Positions 41,362 to 49,281 of a stretch of DNA of 64,000 bases are shown here, one piece after another. Positions within the stretch are counted from its first letter, which is position 1. Every line of letters begins with the position of its first letter. Under the pieces are notes generated by a model, which worked only from the letters and a program-made list of their open reading frames with translations, did not search any database and was not told where the DNA came from. Made by a program: the position numbers and the translations under genes. Source of the DNA: CAZAMB01 sp964486335 (GTDB lineage: Bacteria > Planctomycetota > Phycisphaerae > UBA1845); NCBI GenBank assembly GCA_964486335.1, contig CAZAMB010000006.1, forward strand, positions 1-64,000. The letters run 5' to 3'.

Positions 41362-43287
41362 ATGGCGCTGCTAGATACGATCACATCTCCCGCGGAGTTG
41401 CGGGGGCTGTCCCTTGGGCAACTGACGACGCTGGCGGATGAGATTCGCCAGCGGATCATCGCGGTCGTCGGGCGCAATGGCGGACACCTGACCAGCAACC
41501 TCGGCGTGACCGAATTGACCATCGCGCTGCATCGAGTGTTTGATTTTTCAATCGATCGGCTGCTTTGGGACGTCGGGCACCAATGCTATCCGCACAAACT
41601 GCTGACGGGCCGCCATGCGCGATTTGAGACGCTGCGAAAATCAGGCGGCGTAAGCGGGTTTCCGGACACACGGGAAAGTGAATACGACTTGTTTAACGTC
41701 GGTCACGCAGGGACGGCGATCGCGACGGCGGTGGGCATGGCCCGCGCCGACGCAGCGCTGAGACGCAGCAACAGTGTTGTAGCGCTGGTGGGCGATGCGA
41801 GCATTGTCAACGGTGTGGCGTTTGAGGGACTCAACCAGGCCGGCACGCTGAAGCGGCAATTCCTCATCGTGCTCAACGACAACGAATGGGGCATCTCGCC
41901 GACGCAGGGCGCGATGGCCGACTACCTCGCGCGTTTTCGGACAAGCAACTTTTACGAAGAAGTGAAGGCCGCGACGAAACGCGTGCTGCCGAAGCTACCA
42001 CTATTGGGCAAGCCGGTCTTCGAGATGATCGCGCACCTGAAGGAAGGCATCAAGGCCACGATGTCGCCGGGTCAGGTGTTCGAGGCGATGAATCTTCAAT
42101 ACGTCGGACCAGTGGACGGACACGACATTCCGCATCTGATTGAAGTTCTGGAGATGCTCAAGCGGGCGCAGCATCCGGTGTTGCTGCACGTTCATACCGT
42201 GAAGGGCAAGGGCTGCGACTGGGCGACGGCGGAACCGGGGAAATACCACAGCCCCAAGCCGTTCGTCGTCGAGGACGGCAAGGTCACCATTCAGCGCGGT
42301 TCGGGCAAGAACTGGACCACGGCGTTTGTCGATCGGCTGATTGATCTCGCCGAGCGCGACGAGCGAATCTTTGCGATGACCGCTGGCATGCTGGACGGCA
42401 CAGGGCTCAACAAGTTCGTCGAGCGATTTCCCGAACGCGGTCGCGACATTGGAATCGCCGAAAGCTGCACCGTCGATATGGCCGCGGGGATGGCAAAGGC
42501 GGGATTGCGGCCGGTGACTGCGATTTATTCGACATTCCTTCAGCGCGCGTTCGATCAGGTGTTTCAGGAAGTAGTGTTGCAGGGATTGCCGGTGATGTTC
42601 TGCCTTGATCGAGCGGGGCTTGTCGGCGGAGACGGCGCCGTTCACCACGGGTTCCTCGATATTGCGTACCTTCGCGGATTTCCCGGCATGGTGCTGATGG
42701 CGCCGATGGACGAAGACGAACTTGGCGAGGCCATGCGGTTTGGACTTACGCTCGATCAGCCGAGCGCCATTCGTTATCCGCGCGACACGGTTCCGCCGTC
42801 GATTCCTGGTTGTCCGGCGTTTGAACTCGGTCGATCGCGACGACTGCGCGAAGGCGAGGACGCGACGATTCTGTGCTATGGCGTGACCAGCGGATACGCC
42901 CTGGCCGCGGCCGAGATGCTGGCCGAGAGCGGTATCGAGGCGGCTGTGGTTAACGCGCGGTTCGCCAAGCCGGTGGATCGAATCATGGTTGAACGTGCGT
43001 TCGCTTCCGGTGGCGCGGTCGTGACGGTCGAAGATCATTCCATTTCGGGCGGTTTCGGGTCGGCGGTGCTGGAGGCGGCTCAGGAACTGGGTCTGACCTT
43101 CGCTCGATTCACTCGGCTCGGAATGCCCGCCGATCGGTTCGTGGCCCACGGCCCGCGAACGGCGCAAATGGCCGAGTGCGGGATCGACGCAACGGGGATT
43201 GCCGCTGCGGTTCAACGACTCGTGGAACAATCTGAAAGGCCGGCCGTCGCGCCACTCGGTAATCGGGCATCGCTGATTGCTCCCTGA
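41362..43287 (+). CDS. dxs: 1-deoxy-D-xylulose-5-phosphate synthase
   Basis: This 641-residue thiamine-diphosphate enzyme starts the MEP pathway by joining pyruvate and glyceraldehyde 3-phosphate. The N-terminal ThDP-binding region has GHLTSNLGVTELTIALH, WDVGHQCYPHKLLTGR and GDASIVNGVAFEGLN. LHVHTVKGKGCDWA precedes the middle pyrimidine-binding domain, which has AESCTVDMAAGMAKAGLRP and LDRAGLVGGDGAVHHG. The C-terminal transketolase domain is complete. Length and order are normal. It follows ispA closely and is followed after 107 bases by the amylase-like gene on the same strand. Confidence 0.95.
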   Translation: MALLDTITSPAELRGLSLGQLTTLADEIRQRIIAVVGRNGGHLTSNLGVTELTIALHRVFDFSIDRLLWDVGHQCYPHKLLTGRHARFETLRKSGGVSGFPDTRESEYDLFNVGHAGTAIATAVGMARADAALRRSNSVVALVGDASIVNGVAFEGLNQAGTLKRQFLIVLNDNEWGISPTQGAMADYLARFRTSNFYEEVKAATKRVLPKLPLLGKPVFEMIAHLKEGIKATMSPGQVFEAMNLQYVGPVDGHDIPHLIEVLEMLKRAQHPVLLHVHTVKGKGCDWATAEPGKYHSPKPFVVEDGKVTIQRGSGKNWTTAFVDRLIDLAERDERIFAMTAGMLDGTGLNKFVERFPERGRDIGIAESCTVDMAAGMAKAGLRPVTAIYSTFLQRAFDQVFQEVVLQGLPVMFCLDRAGLVGGDGAVHHGFLDIAYLRGFPGMVLMAPMDEDELGEAMRFGLTLDQPSAIRYPRDTVPPSIPGCPAFELGRSRRLREGEDATILCYGVTSGYALAAAEMLAESGIEAAVVNARFAKPVDRIMVERAFASGGAVVTVEDHSISGGFGSAVLEAAQELGLTFARFTRLGMPADRFVAHGPRTAQMAECGIDATGIAAAVQRLVEQSERPAVAPLGNRASLIAP

Positions 43288-43394
43288 AGCTCCATGCCAC
43301 TTCGTTTTCGCCGATCCCCTCGCAACGACTTGCGTCGTCATTGCTTTTTCGAGACGATTCATCGCAGGTCACCCAACACGAATAGCGAGCGACG

Positions 43395-45197
43395 ATGATC
43401 CAACCGATTCAGATGATGCACTGTCCGAGCCGTTCTTTGCGGATGTTGATTTTCGTATTGATGGCGGGCCACGTTTCGGCCAATGGAGCTCAGACTCCGG
43501 CAGCGGAGGAACCGCGGAGTGCGTCGCCGGCGGAGAATTCAACTACTTCGCCCGCGGAAAGTCCGGCACGCGGCGATGATCGTGTTCCACACTGGGCGGC
43601 GGAAGCGCGGTGGTATTACATCGTCGTCCCACGATTCGCCAATGGCGACAAGGAAAATGATCCGGAGGGGACGACGCCATGGTCGCGCGATTGGCCGACG
43701 GATTCGCCGGACAAGTCGACAACCGACAGAGAATCTCGACAGCTTCAGGATCAGATTGCGGCTCGCCGATACGGCGGTGACCTCAAAGGCGTGATTGAGC
43801 GGCTGCCCTACCTCAAGGAACTGGGTGTCAACGCGCTGTTTCTTTCGCCGGTGTTTCACGGCGCGGGCGAGTTTCGCCTTGCACAGGTCGATCTGCGGCA
43901 CGTCGATCCGGCGGTAGGCGTAAAGGGAAGCCTTTCGGAAGCGACGGATGAAAAAGCGGATCCGGCCAGTTGGGTCTGGACCTCCTCCGACAAGTTGCTG
44001 TTGGAATTGATTCGCCGTGCTCACGAGGCAGGGATGCGCGTCGCGGTCAGTGGATTGTTTCACGCGGTAGCGTCGGCCAATGCACCCCCCGCCGAATTTG
44101 AAGCCTATTACCTCGCGGCCACGAAACGATGGATGGACCCGGATGGCGACGGCCGCCCCGACGACGGTGTGGACGGATGGTTTCTGTCGTTTGAAGAAGG
44201 TCCGCTCAAGCGTTTTGACAAAAAAGAGAAGGACTTCTGGAGCCGCTGGCGAGAAGCCGTCCGGAAAGTCAATCCTCAGGCCGTCGTGATCGGAAGCGGT
44301 CCGCTGGCGACGGCGCTATTGAACGAAGGACCGTTCGACGTTGCGATCTCTGATTCGCTGGGTTCGGAGATTCGGTACTTCTTCAACCCGGCCAACAAGG
44401 CCGCCACGGTGAAGGGGCTGTTTGACGCCGTGAAGAACGCTCGCGGTCGCGGCGGGGAGGCTGTTCACGCGGGCACGGCCGTGCCGGTGAGCGCGGCCGG
44501 TGACGGCCCACGACTGCTGACTTCGCTGGTTTCGGTGGAGGGGGCCGCCCCGAGCAACGCGATCCTGCCCGGTCCTCCGCCGGATGATGCAGCGAGGGCG
44601 CGATGGCGATTGGCCACCATCTTTCAGCATTTTTGCACGGGCGCCCCACTGACCTTTTACGGTGATGAAGCGGGGATGTTCGGCGGCGGCGGTGAATTCG
44701 CGCGAGCGCCGATGTTCTGGACCGGTGTCCAGGCCGAGGGTGATTCGAAGGGGCGTGCGACGAGCGATTTCTTCGCCCTCGTGCAGTGGCTCCACTACAT
44801 CCGCCGCTGGTATGCGCCGCTGCGTACGGGCGAATTTCGTCAGGTGCTCACCGATGAAAAGAACAAAGTGCTGTCGTTTGCACGGTCGCTCCCCGGTGAC
44901 GAGGTCATTCTCGTGATGAACTACGGGGACTCGAAGCAGAAGGTCATGTTGCCGGCCGGCAAGCCCGGACAACTCGTTGCGGTGTTCAGTCCGCAGGTTC
45001 AACCGGCGGAGCGTGGAATACCGCGCAAGCAGAAAAAAGCCGAAGCGAAATCTGAAGACGATCCTGCCAAAGTTGAACCGCTCGGCGTGGGCGGCAGCCG
45101 ACAGTTCGTCAACAACGATGGACTGATTCGTCTGTGGGTCGCGCCCATGTCGGTCAGGGTCGTATTCGTCAATGACAAGGAACCCCGCCGCGAATAG
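43395..45197 (+). CDS. GH13-like exported protein without catalytic residues
   Basis: This 600-residue exported protein has a signal peptide (MLIFVLMAGHVSANGA), a serine/proline-rich linker and a GH13 (alpha-amylase type) barrel at about 65-510. ARRYGGDLKGVIERLPYLKELGVNALFLSPVF is clearly GH13 (split here only as description of one helix and strand). The catalytic blocks are degraded: DGVFNH reads SGLFHA, WRLD reads WFLS (nucleophile lost), the acid-base glutamate block reads VIGSGP, and the usual NHD block reads SLVSVEGA. FYGDEAG remains. It should bind rather than cleave glycans, or do something else. It follows dxs and may share its transcript. Confidence 0.8.
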   Translation: MIQPIQMMHCPSRSLRMLIFVLMAGHVSANGAQTPAAEEPRSASPAENSTTSPAESPARGDDRVPHWAAEARWYYIVVPRFANGDKENDPEGTTPWSRDWPTDSPDKSTTDRESRQLQDQIAARRYGGDLKGVIERLPYLKELGVNALFLSPVFHGAGEFRLAQVDLRHVDPAVGVKGSLSEATDEKADPASWVWTSSDKLLLELIRRAHEAGMRVAVSGLFHAVASANAPPAEFEAYYLAATKRWMDPDGDGRPDDGVDGWFLSFEEGPLKRFDKKEKDFWSRWREAVRKVNPQAVVIGSGPLATALLNEGPFDVAISDSLGSEIRYFFNPANKAATVKGLFDAVKNARGRGGEAVHAGTAVPVSAAGDGPRLLTSLVSVEGAAPSNAILPGPPPDDAARARWRLATIFQHFCTGAPLTFYGDEAGMFGGGGEFARAPMFWTGVQAEGDSKGRATSDFFALVQWLHYIRRWYAPLRTGEFRQVLTDEKNKVLSFARSLPGDEVILVMNYGDSKQKVMLPAGKPGQLVAVFSPQVQPAERGIPRKQKKAEAKSEDDPAKVEPLGVGGSRQFVNNDGLIRLWVAPMSVRVVFVNDKEPRRE

Positions 45198-45394
45198 CAA
45201 GGTCCGTCCCTCTTTGGTCGAGCCGTGTGACGCAGTTTTCCGCGAGATTATCGCTCTTGTTGGCAAAGCCTTGTCACCCTGAAGTAACGAAAAGCGGCGA
45301 TGACGTTGACCTGACGATACGCGATGCGCATCATCGACCAGAAGGCCATGATCGTTGTGAGGTCGTTTGAGTCACCACTGTCGGAGCGATCAGA

Positions 45395-46042
45395 ATGGGA
45401 AACGTGAAACAGACCGTCGTCGAGATGATCCTGCTGGGATTGCTCAGCGCGGGGCTCGCCTTCGGTTACAACGCGGTGCGAAAAGAAGGTCGCATTGTAC
45501 CGACAAAAGACTATTTTGAGAAAGGTGAAAAACCGTCGGCTCCACCAACTGGAACCGCCCGACAGGAGGCCGCCGCCGACCGAACGGTAACGGCGGTTTC
45601 TCGAAGCGCGTCCGTCGGCGAATCGCCTGCTCCGAGAACGAAGCCTGCGCCCGCGTCGGCCAAGAAACATAAGGAGCATCCTTACAAGGAAATTACGCTG
45701 GATGATGTTCGGGACGTGGTCAATGACCCGGAAACGGCACAAGGTCTCAATGTGTTCATTGACGCGCGTAAGGACGATGACTTCGCCGAGGGGCACATTC
45801 CGGGGGCGATTCCCTGTTTCCCGTATGAAATCGATCGATGCATCGATCGCGCGATGGCCGCAGTGAACGGGGCTATGAAGGTCATCGTCTATTGCGGCGG
45901 AGGGGATTGTGAAGACAGCATTTTCATGTGCCGCGAACTGGTGAATGCGGGCGCTCCGTTTGACGCGATTCACTTGTTTGCCGGCGGCTGGAATGAATGG
46001 AAGGCCGGCGGTGGCGCGACTGAAACGGGAATGGAGCGCTGA
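45395..46042 (+). CDS. Membrane-anchored rhodanese-like protein
   Basis: This 215-residue protein has an N-terminal anchor (VVEMILLGLLSAGLAFGY), a proline/alanine-rich linker and a rhodanese domain at about 105-205. The active-site loop VYCGGGDCEDS contains the cysteine expected for sulfurtransferase, and FIDARKDDDFAEGHIPGA is the conserved substrate-side segment. It would carry persulfide or act as a redox partner at the membrane. TGATG joins its end to the start of the DoxX gene, so the pair is coupled. A weak promoter, TTGACC (45306-45311) and CATCAT (45329-45334), precedes it. Confidence 0.82.
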   Translation: MGNVKQTVVEMILLGLLSAGLAFGYNAVRKEGRIVPTKDYFEKGEKPSAPPTGTARQEAAADRTVTAVSRSASVGESPAPRTKPAPASAKKHKEHPYKEITLDDVRDVVNDPETAQGLNVFIDARKDDDFAEGHIPGAIPCFPYEIDRCIDRAMAAVNGAMKVIVYCGGGDCEDSIFMCRELVNAGAPFDAIHLFAGGWNEWKAGGGATETGMER

Positions 46043-46674
46043 TGAATCCGGCCGGCGACAATCTGTTGCGACGATTCGACCGAACGGGGCTTCTCTTGCT
46101 GGTCGTTCGTCTTGTGCTGGCGGCCACGTTTATTTCGATGGGGGCGAACAAGATTGCCGACCCGGTTCTATTTCTCAAAAGCATACGACTCTACGGCCTG
46201 CTGCCCGACACGCCGGGTGTTTATTTGAACACAACCGCGATCCTCATTCCTTGGCTGGAGGTCGTGGCGGGCACGGCCTTGCTGCTTGGACTCAACGTGC
46301 GCGGCGCTTCACTGGGCATCGTGATCATGCTCTCGTTATTCACTCCGGCGATTCTTCTGCATACGGCGGAGATTATGCGTGAGACGGGAAAGGCATTTAC
46401 GGAAGTCGCCTTCGATTGCGGTTGCGGGACCGGGGTGGAGATCATCTGGCGCAAGACTTTGATGAATGCGGGTTTGTTGCTGTTGGCGCTTACGGCGTTG
46501 TTTTCCGGGTCGCGGCGTTTTTGTGCGACGATGTGGTTTGAGCGACGAAAAGCCAATTCCCGGTTTTGTCACCTTTGCGGTTATGCCGTGAGAGGCGTTC
46601 CGCGAGTGGGACTTTGTCGGCAGTGCGCCGAGCCGCCAACGCTGCCCAATGCCGTCGCCGAAGGCGCAAGCTGA
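46042..46674 (+). CDS. DoxX/MauE-like membrane protein with zinc ribbon
   Basis: This 210-residue inner-membrane protein has about four helices in the DoxX arrangement: VVRLVLAATFISMGANKI, LIPWLEVVAGTALLLGL, LGIVIMLSLFTPAILL and LMNAGLLLLALTALF. A periplasmic CGCG follows the third helix. The C-terminus carries a four-cysteine ribbon, CHLCGY...CRQCAE. DoxX/MauE relatives support thiol or quinone redox chemistry. Coupling to a rhodanese suggests a membrane sulfur-transfer pair. The start overlaps the preceding stop. The end is followed by the aminotransferase gene after 115 bases. Confidence 0.75.
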   Translation: MNPAGDNLLRRFDRTGLLLLVVRLVLAATFISMGANKIADPVLFLKSIRLYGLLPDTPGVYLNTTAILIPWLEVVAGTALLLGLNVRGASLGIVIMLSLFTPAILLHTAEIMRETGKAFTEVAFDCGCGTGVEIIWRKTLMNAGLLLLALTALFSGSRRFCATMWFERRKANSRFCHLCGYAVRGVPRVGLCRQCAEPPTLPNAVAEGAS

Positions 46675-46789
46675 ACTCGACCCTGCATACGTGAATTGCA
46701 CGCCTGCTCGACGACCCGACCGCTTTTCGATACGCTCCATTGAACTTGAGGCGTTGGATGCATCTTGTTGTTGTGCGGAAATGATCCCC

Positions 46790-47980
46790 ATGAAACTTGC
46801 CCAGCGAGTCGTTCAACTGGCCGAATCCGCCACATTGGCCGTCTCGGCCAAGGCCGCGCGAATGAAGGCGGAAGGCGTTGATGTCATCGGATTCGGCGCG
46901 GGCGAACCGGACTTCGACACACCCGCGCATATCCGTCAGGCAGGAATCGAAGCGATCCAATCGGGCAAGACCAAGTATCCCAATCCCGCATCCGGTCTGG
47001 CGTCCGCGAAGAAGGCGGTGTGCGATCGACTATTGGCCGATCATCAACTTCGCTACGAACCGCAGCAGGTCATCATCACGTCGGGTGGCAAGGACGCGGC
47101 CTACATGGCCATTCACGCGGTGATCGATCCGGGCGATGAAGTGGTGATCCCCGCGCCGTATTGGGTGAGCTATCCCGAAATGGTGCAGCTCGCGGGCGGT
47201 GTTTCCGTCCACGTCCACGGACCCGAGGCAAACGACTACAAATTGACACCGACGATTCTTGAATCGGCGCTCACGCCGCGCACGCGCATGGTCATTCTCA
47301 ATTCGCCCTCCAATCCCAGCGGCGTGACGTACCATCCCGACGAGATTCGCGCGCTGGCGAGTGTGTTGGCAAAGCGAGACTTGTATGTCCTTTCCGACGA
47401 GATCTACGATCGGCTGCTTTATGACGGGCAAAAAACGATCAGCTATGCTGCGACCAGCGATGCCGCCTATCGCCAGACACTCACGCTCAACAGCGCATCG
47501 AAGACGTATGCCATGACGGGATGGCGGCTCGGTTACGCGGCCGGTCCGGTGGAGGTCATCAAGGCAATGGCCAAGTTGCAATCGCAATCGACAAGCGGTG
47601 CGGCAACGTTCGGCCAGATCGCCTATGCGGCGGCACTGAGCGGTGACCACGGTGTCGTTGAGTCGATGCGACGCGAGTTTGAACGGCGTGGAAAGCGAAT
47701 GTGGCAGCGCCTGACCGCAATGCCCGGTGTGCGCTGCCCAAAACCCACCGGCGCTTTCTATTGCTTTCCCAACGTATCCAGCGCCTACGCAAAGCTTGGC
47801 GTCGCAGGATCGCTGGCGTTTGCATCGCGATTGCTGGACGAAGCGGGCGTGGCCGTCGTGCCCGGCGCGGCCTTCGGCATGGACGAGCACGTCCGTCTCT
47901 CGTTCGCGACGAGCATGGAGCAGATCGACAAGGGGCTCGATCGCTTCGAATCGTGGATTCAGCGCGGCGGCAAACCGTGA
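46790..47980 (+). CDS. aspC: Aspartate aminotransferase, class I PLP enzyme
   Basis: This 396-residue fold type I aminotransferase interconverts aspartate and oxaloacetate with glutamate. The PLP lysine is in SASKTYAMTGWRLGY (about residue 234), the N-terminus KLAQRVVQLAESATLAVSAK is that of the Ib subgroup, and GFGAGEPDFDTP is the usual loop. NSPSNPSGVTY and SDEIYDRLLYDG supply cofactor contacts. The frame is open upstream, but ATG 46790 (or 46781) gives the family N-terminus. A GTGA junction at the end suggests coupling to the following DUF1569 gene. The assignment to aspartate rather than another amino acid is by subgroup. Confidence 0.9.
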   Translation: MKLAQRVVQLAESATLAVSAKAARMKAEGVDVIGFGAGEPDFDTPAHIRQAGIEAIQSGKTKYPNPASGLASAKKAVCDRLLADHQLRYEPQQVIITSGGKDAAYMAIHAVIDPGDEVVIPAPYWVSYPEMVQLAGGVSVHVHGPEANDYKLTPTILESALTPRTRMVILNSPSNPSGVTYHPDEIRALASVLAKRDLYVLSDEIYDRLLYDGQKTISYAATSDAAYRQTLTLNSASKTYAMTGWRLGYAAGPVEVIKAMAKLQSQSTSGAATFGQIAYAAALSGDHGVVESMRREFERRGKRMWQRLTAMPGVRCPKPTGAFYCFPNVSSAYAKLGVAGSLAFASRLLDEAGVAVVPGAAFGMDEHVRLSFATSMEQIDKGLDRFESWIQRGGKP

Positions 47981-47982
47981 CG

Positions 47983-48441
47983 ATGGGCGAGCTTCCACGT
48001 CGGGCTCTTCGGTTTTCCAACCTCGACGAAGTTGCGGCCGATGCACGACGAATGTCTGAAACGCCGCACCAATGTGCCGGACGCTGGTCGCTTGCGCAAG
48101 TCTGCCGACACCTCGCTGACTCCATTCACGGCTCGATGGACGGGTTGGACCTTTCGCGGCACCGCTTCAAGCGATGGTTTATGGCCAAGCGGATGCTGGC
48201 TTGGACCTTCGAGAACGGCATTCCGCGCAATGTAACCGTTGATCCAAGGATCACACCGCCCGGCGAAGTCGACCTGGCATCAGCACTGGCGGAACTCGTT
48301 CGCGCCGTCGATCGCTATAAGGCCTTTCATGGTCGGTTGAAAGCGCATCCGCTGTTCGGCCGCATGGACCGGCCGACGTGGGATCGATTGCACTGCGTGC
48401 ACTGCGCCCATCATTTGAGCTTTATTGTCGCGCAAACATGA
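47983..48441 (+). CDS. DUF1569 (DinB-like) protein
   Basis: This 152-residue four-helix protein resembles DUF1569, a DinB-fold family. It has WSLAQVCRHLADSIHGSMDG, FENGIPRNVTVDP and CVHCAHHLSFI. Histidines in CRHLADSIH and CAHHLSF are the likely metal ligands. Its function is unknown. The start can be GTG at 47977, overlapping the aminotransferase stop, or ATG at 47983; both are in frame. It converges on the VOC-family gene with 27 bases between. It is a second DinB-type protein in this window, unrelated by sequence to the one at 22110. Confidence 0.75.
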   Translation: MGELPRRALRFSNLDEVAADARRMSETPHQCAGRWSLAQVCRHLADSIHGSMDGLDLSRHRFKRWFMAKRMLAWTFENGIPRNVTVDPRITPPGEVDLASALAELVRAVDRYKAFHGRLKAHPLFGRMDRPTWDRLHCVHCAHHLSFIVAQT

Positions 48442-48468
48442 GCGGTGAAGAGCGGGTTGCGGAGTCGC

Positions 48469-48885
48469 TCAAACGCTCGTTGGGCGACCTGTAAAGATCG
48501 TAGTACTGTCAACAAAGCAGAGTTTGTTACCGAATGGATCGATGATGTAGTACGATCGTTCGCCCCAGGGCCGAACGGCGATGGACCCGGCCGGGTCACC
48601 GTGAACATCACCCTCCGCGAACGTTGCTCCGGCCCTCTTGCACTCCTCGAAACTCGCTTTGATATCGTCCACCGCAAAGTAGAGTTGGTCCGGGTTGGGC
48701 CGCGCGTCGTGATCGTCTCCATCCTGACGGGGGCTGAAACACGCGAGGATGGTCCCGCCGCAGTCGAAATAATGTCGCCCGCCCGACACGCGAAATCCGG
48801 GCGAACCGAGCACGGCTTCGTAGAATCGAGCCGCCCGATCAATATCCGAAACGGGGAGAATCACTCGAAACAGATGGGTCGCCAC
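48469..48885 (-). CDS. VOC-family (glyoxalase-like) protein
   Basis: This 138-residue protein has two beta-alpha-beta-beta-beta modules of the vicinal oxygen chelate fold. LFRVILPVSDIDRAARFYEAVLG is the first, and QLYFAVDDIKASFEECKRAGA leads to YYIIDPFGNKLCFVD. Metal-ligand candidates are residues in the last strand and HYFDCGG. Family members include glyoxalases, dioxygenases and resistance proteins; this short form is often uncharacterised. It runs with the SMR-family gene upstream at 36 bases, so the two may be cotranscribed. Confidence 0.85.
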   Translation of the reverse strand: MATHLFRVILPVSDIDRAARFYEAVLGSPGFRVSGGRHYFDCGGTILACFSPRQDGDDHDARPNPDQLYFAVDDIKASFEECKRAGATFAEGDVHGDPAGSIAVRPWGERSYYIIDPFGNKLCFVDSTTIFTGRPTSV

Positions 48886-48921
48886 GATGATTCCTCCTTG
48901 ATGATTGAATCGCGCCGATCG

Positions 48922-49248
48922 TCATCGCCCGCCGTTCGCGGTGAGTTTCAGCCCGACGATCCCAATGAGTATGAATACGATGCAAAAAAGGCGCAAGGCG
49001 TGTCGCGGTTCATCGAACAACGCGATCCCCAGCGCCGTCGTTCCGATCACTCCGATTCCGGTCCACGCCGCATAGGCCGTTCCGAGAGGGAGCGATCGCA
49101 CCGCCAGCGCAAGGAACCAGAAGCTGGCGATCATCCCCACGATCGTGCCGACGCTGGGCCAGAGTTTCGTCAGGCCATGGGTGTACTTCAGCCCCACGGC
49201 CCAGGCGATTTCCAGAACCCCCGCGATCAACAAGTATGCCCAGCCCAT
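48922..49248 (-). CDS. SMR-family transporter of the guanidinium-exporter (Gdx/SugE) type
   Basis: This 108-residue membrane protein has four helices. WAYLLIAGVLEIAWAVGLKYT places the essential glutamate (E13) in helix 1, and PLGTAYAAWTGIGVIGTTALG is helix 3 with the conserved glycines. Sequence around WAVGLKY...LWPSVGT is closer to Gdx/SugE guanidinium exporters than to the polyaromatic drug exporter EmrE. It acts as a dual-topology dimer exchanging protons for guanidinium. Only about 33 bases separate it from the gene upstream, so no guanidine riboswitch fits there. It probably belongs to a unit with the GmhB-Sua5 gene. Confidence 0.82.
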   Translation of the reverse strand: MGWAYLLIAGVLEIAWAVGLKYTHGLTKLWPSVGTIVGMIASFWFLALAVRSLPLGTAYAAWTGIGVIGTTALGIALFDEPRHALRLFCIVFILIGIVGLKLTANGGR

Positions 49249-49281
49249 GACACTTCTCCCGATGGGGAAGAACAGAGCCGC

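Noticed and set aside
42001..43362. Minus-strand frame opposite dxs
   Set aside because: It is a shadow of dxs, lacking any domain.
49249..49281. Possible guanidine riboswitch before the SMR-type exporter
   Set aside because: Only about 33 bases separate it from the upstream gene, too short for any known class.
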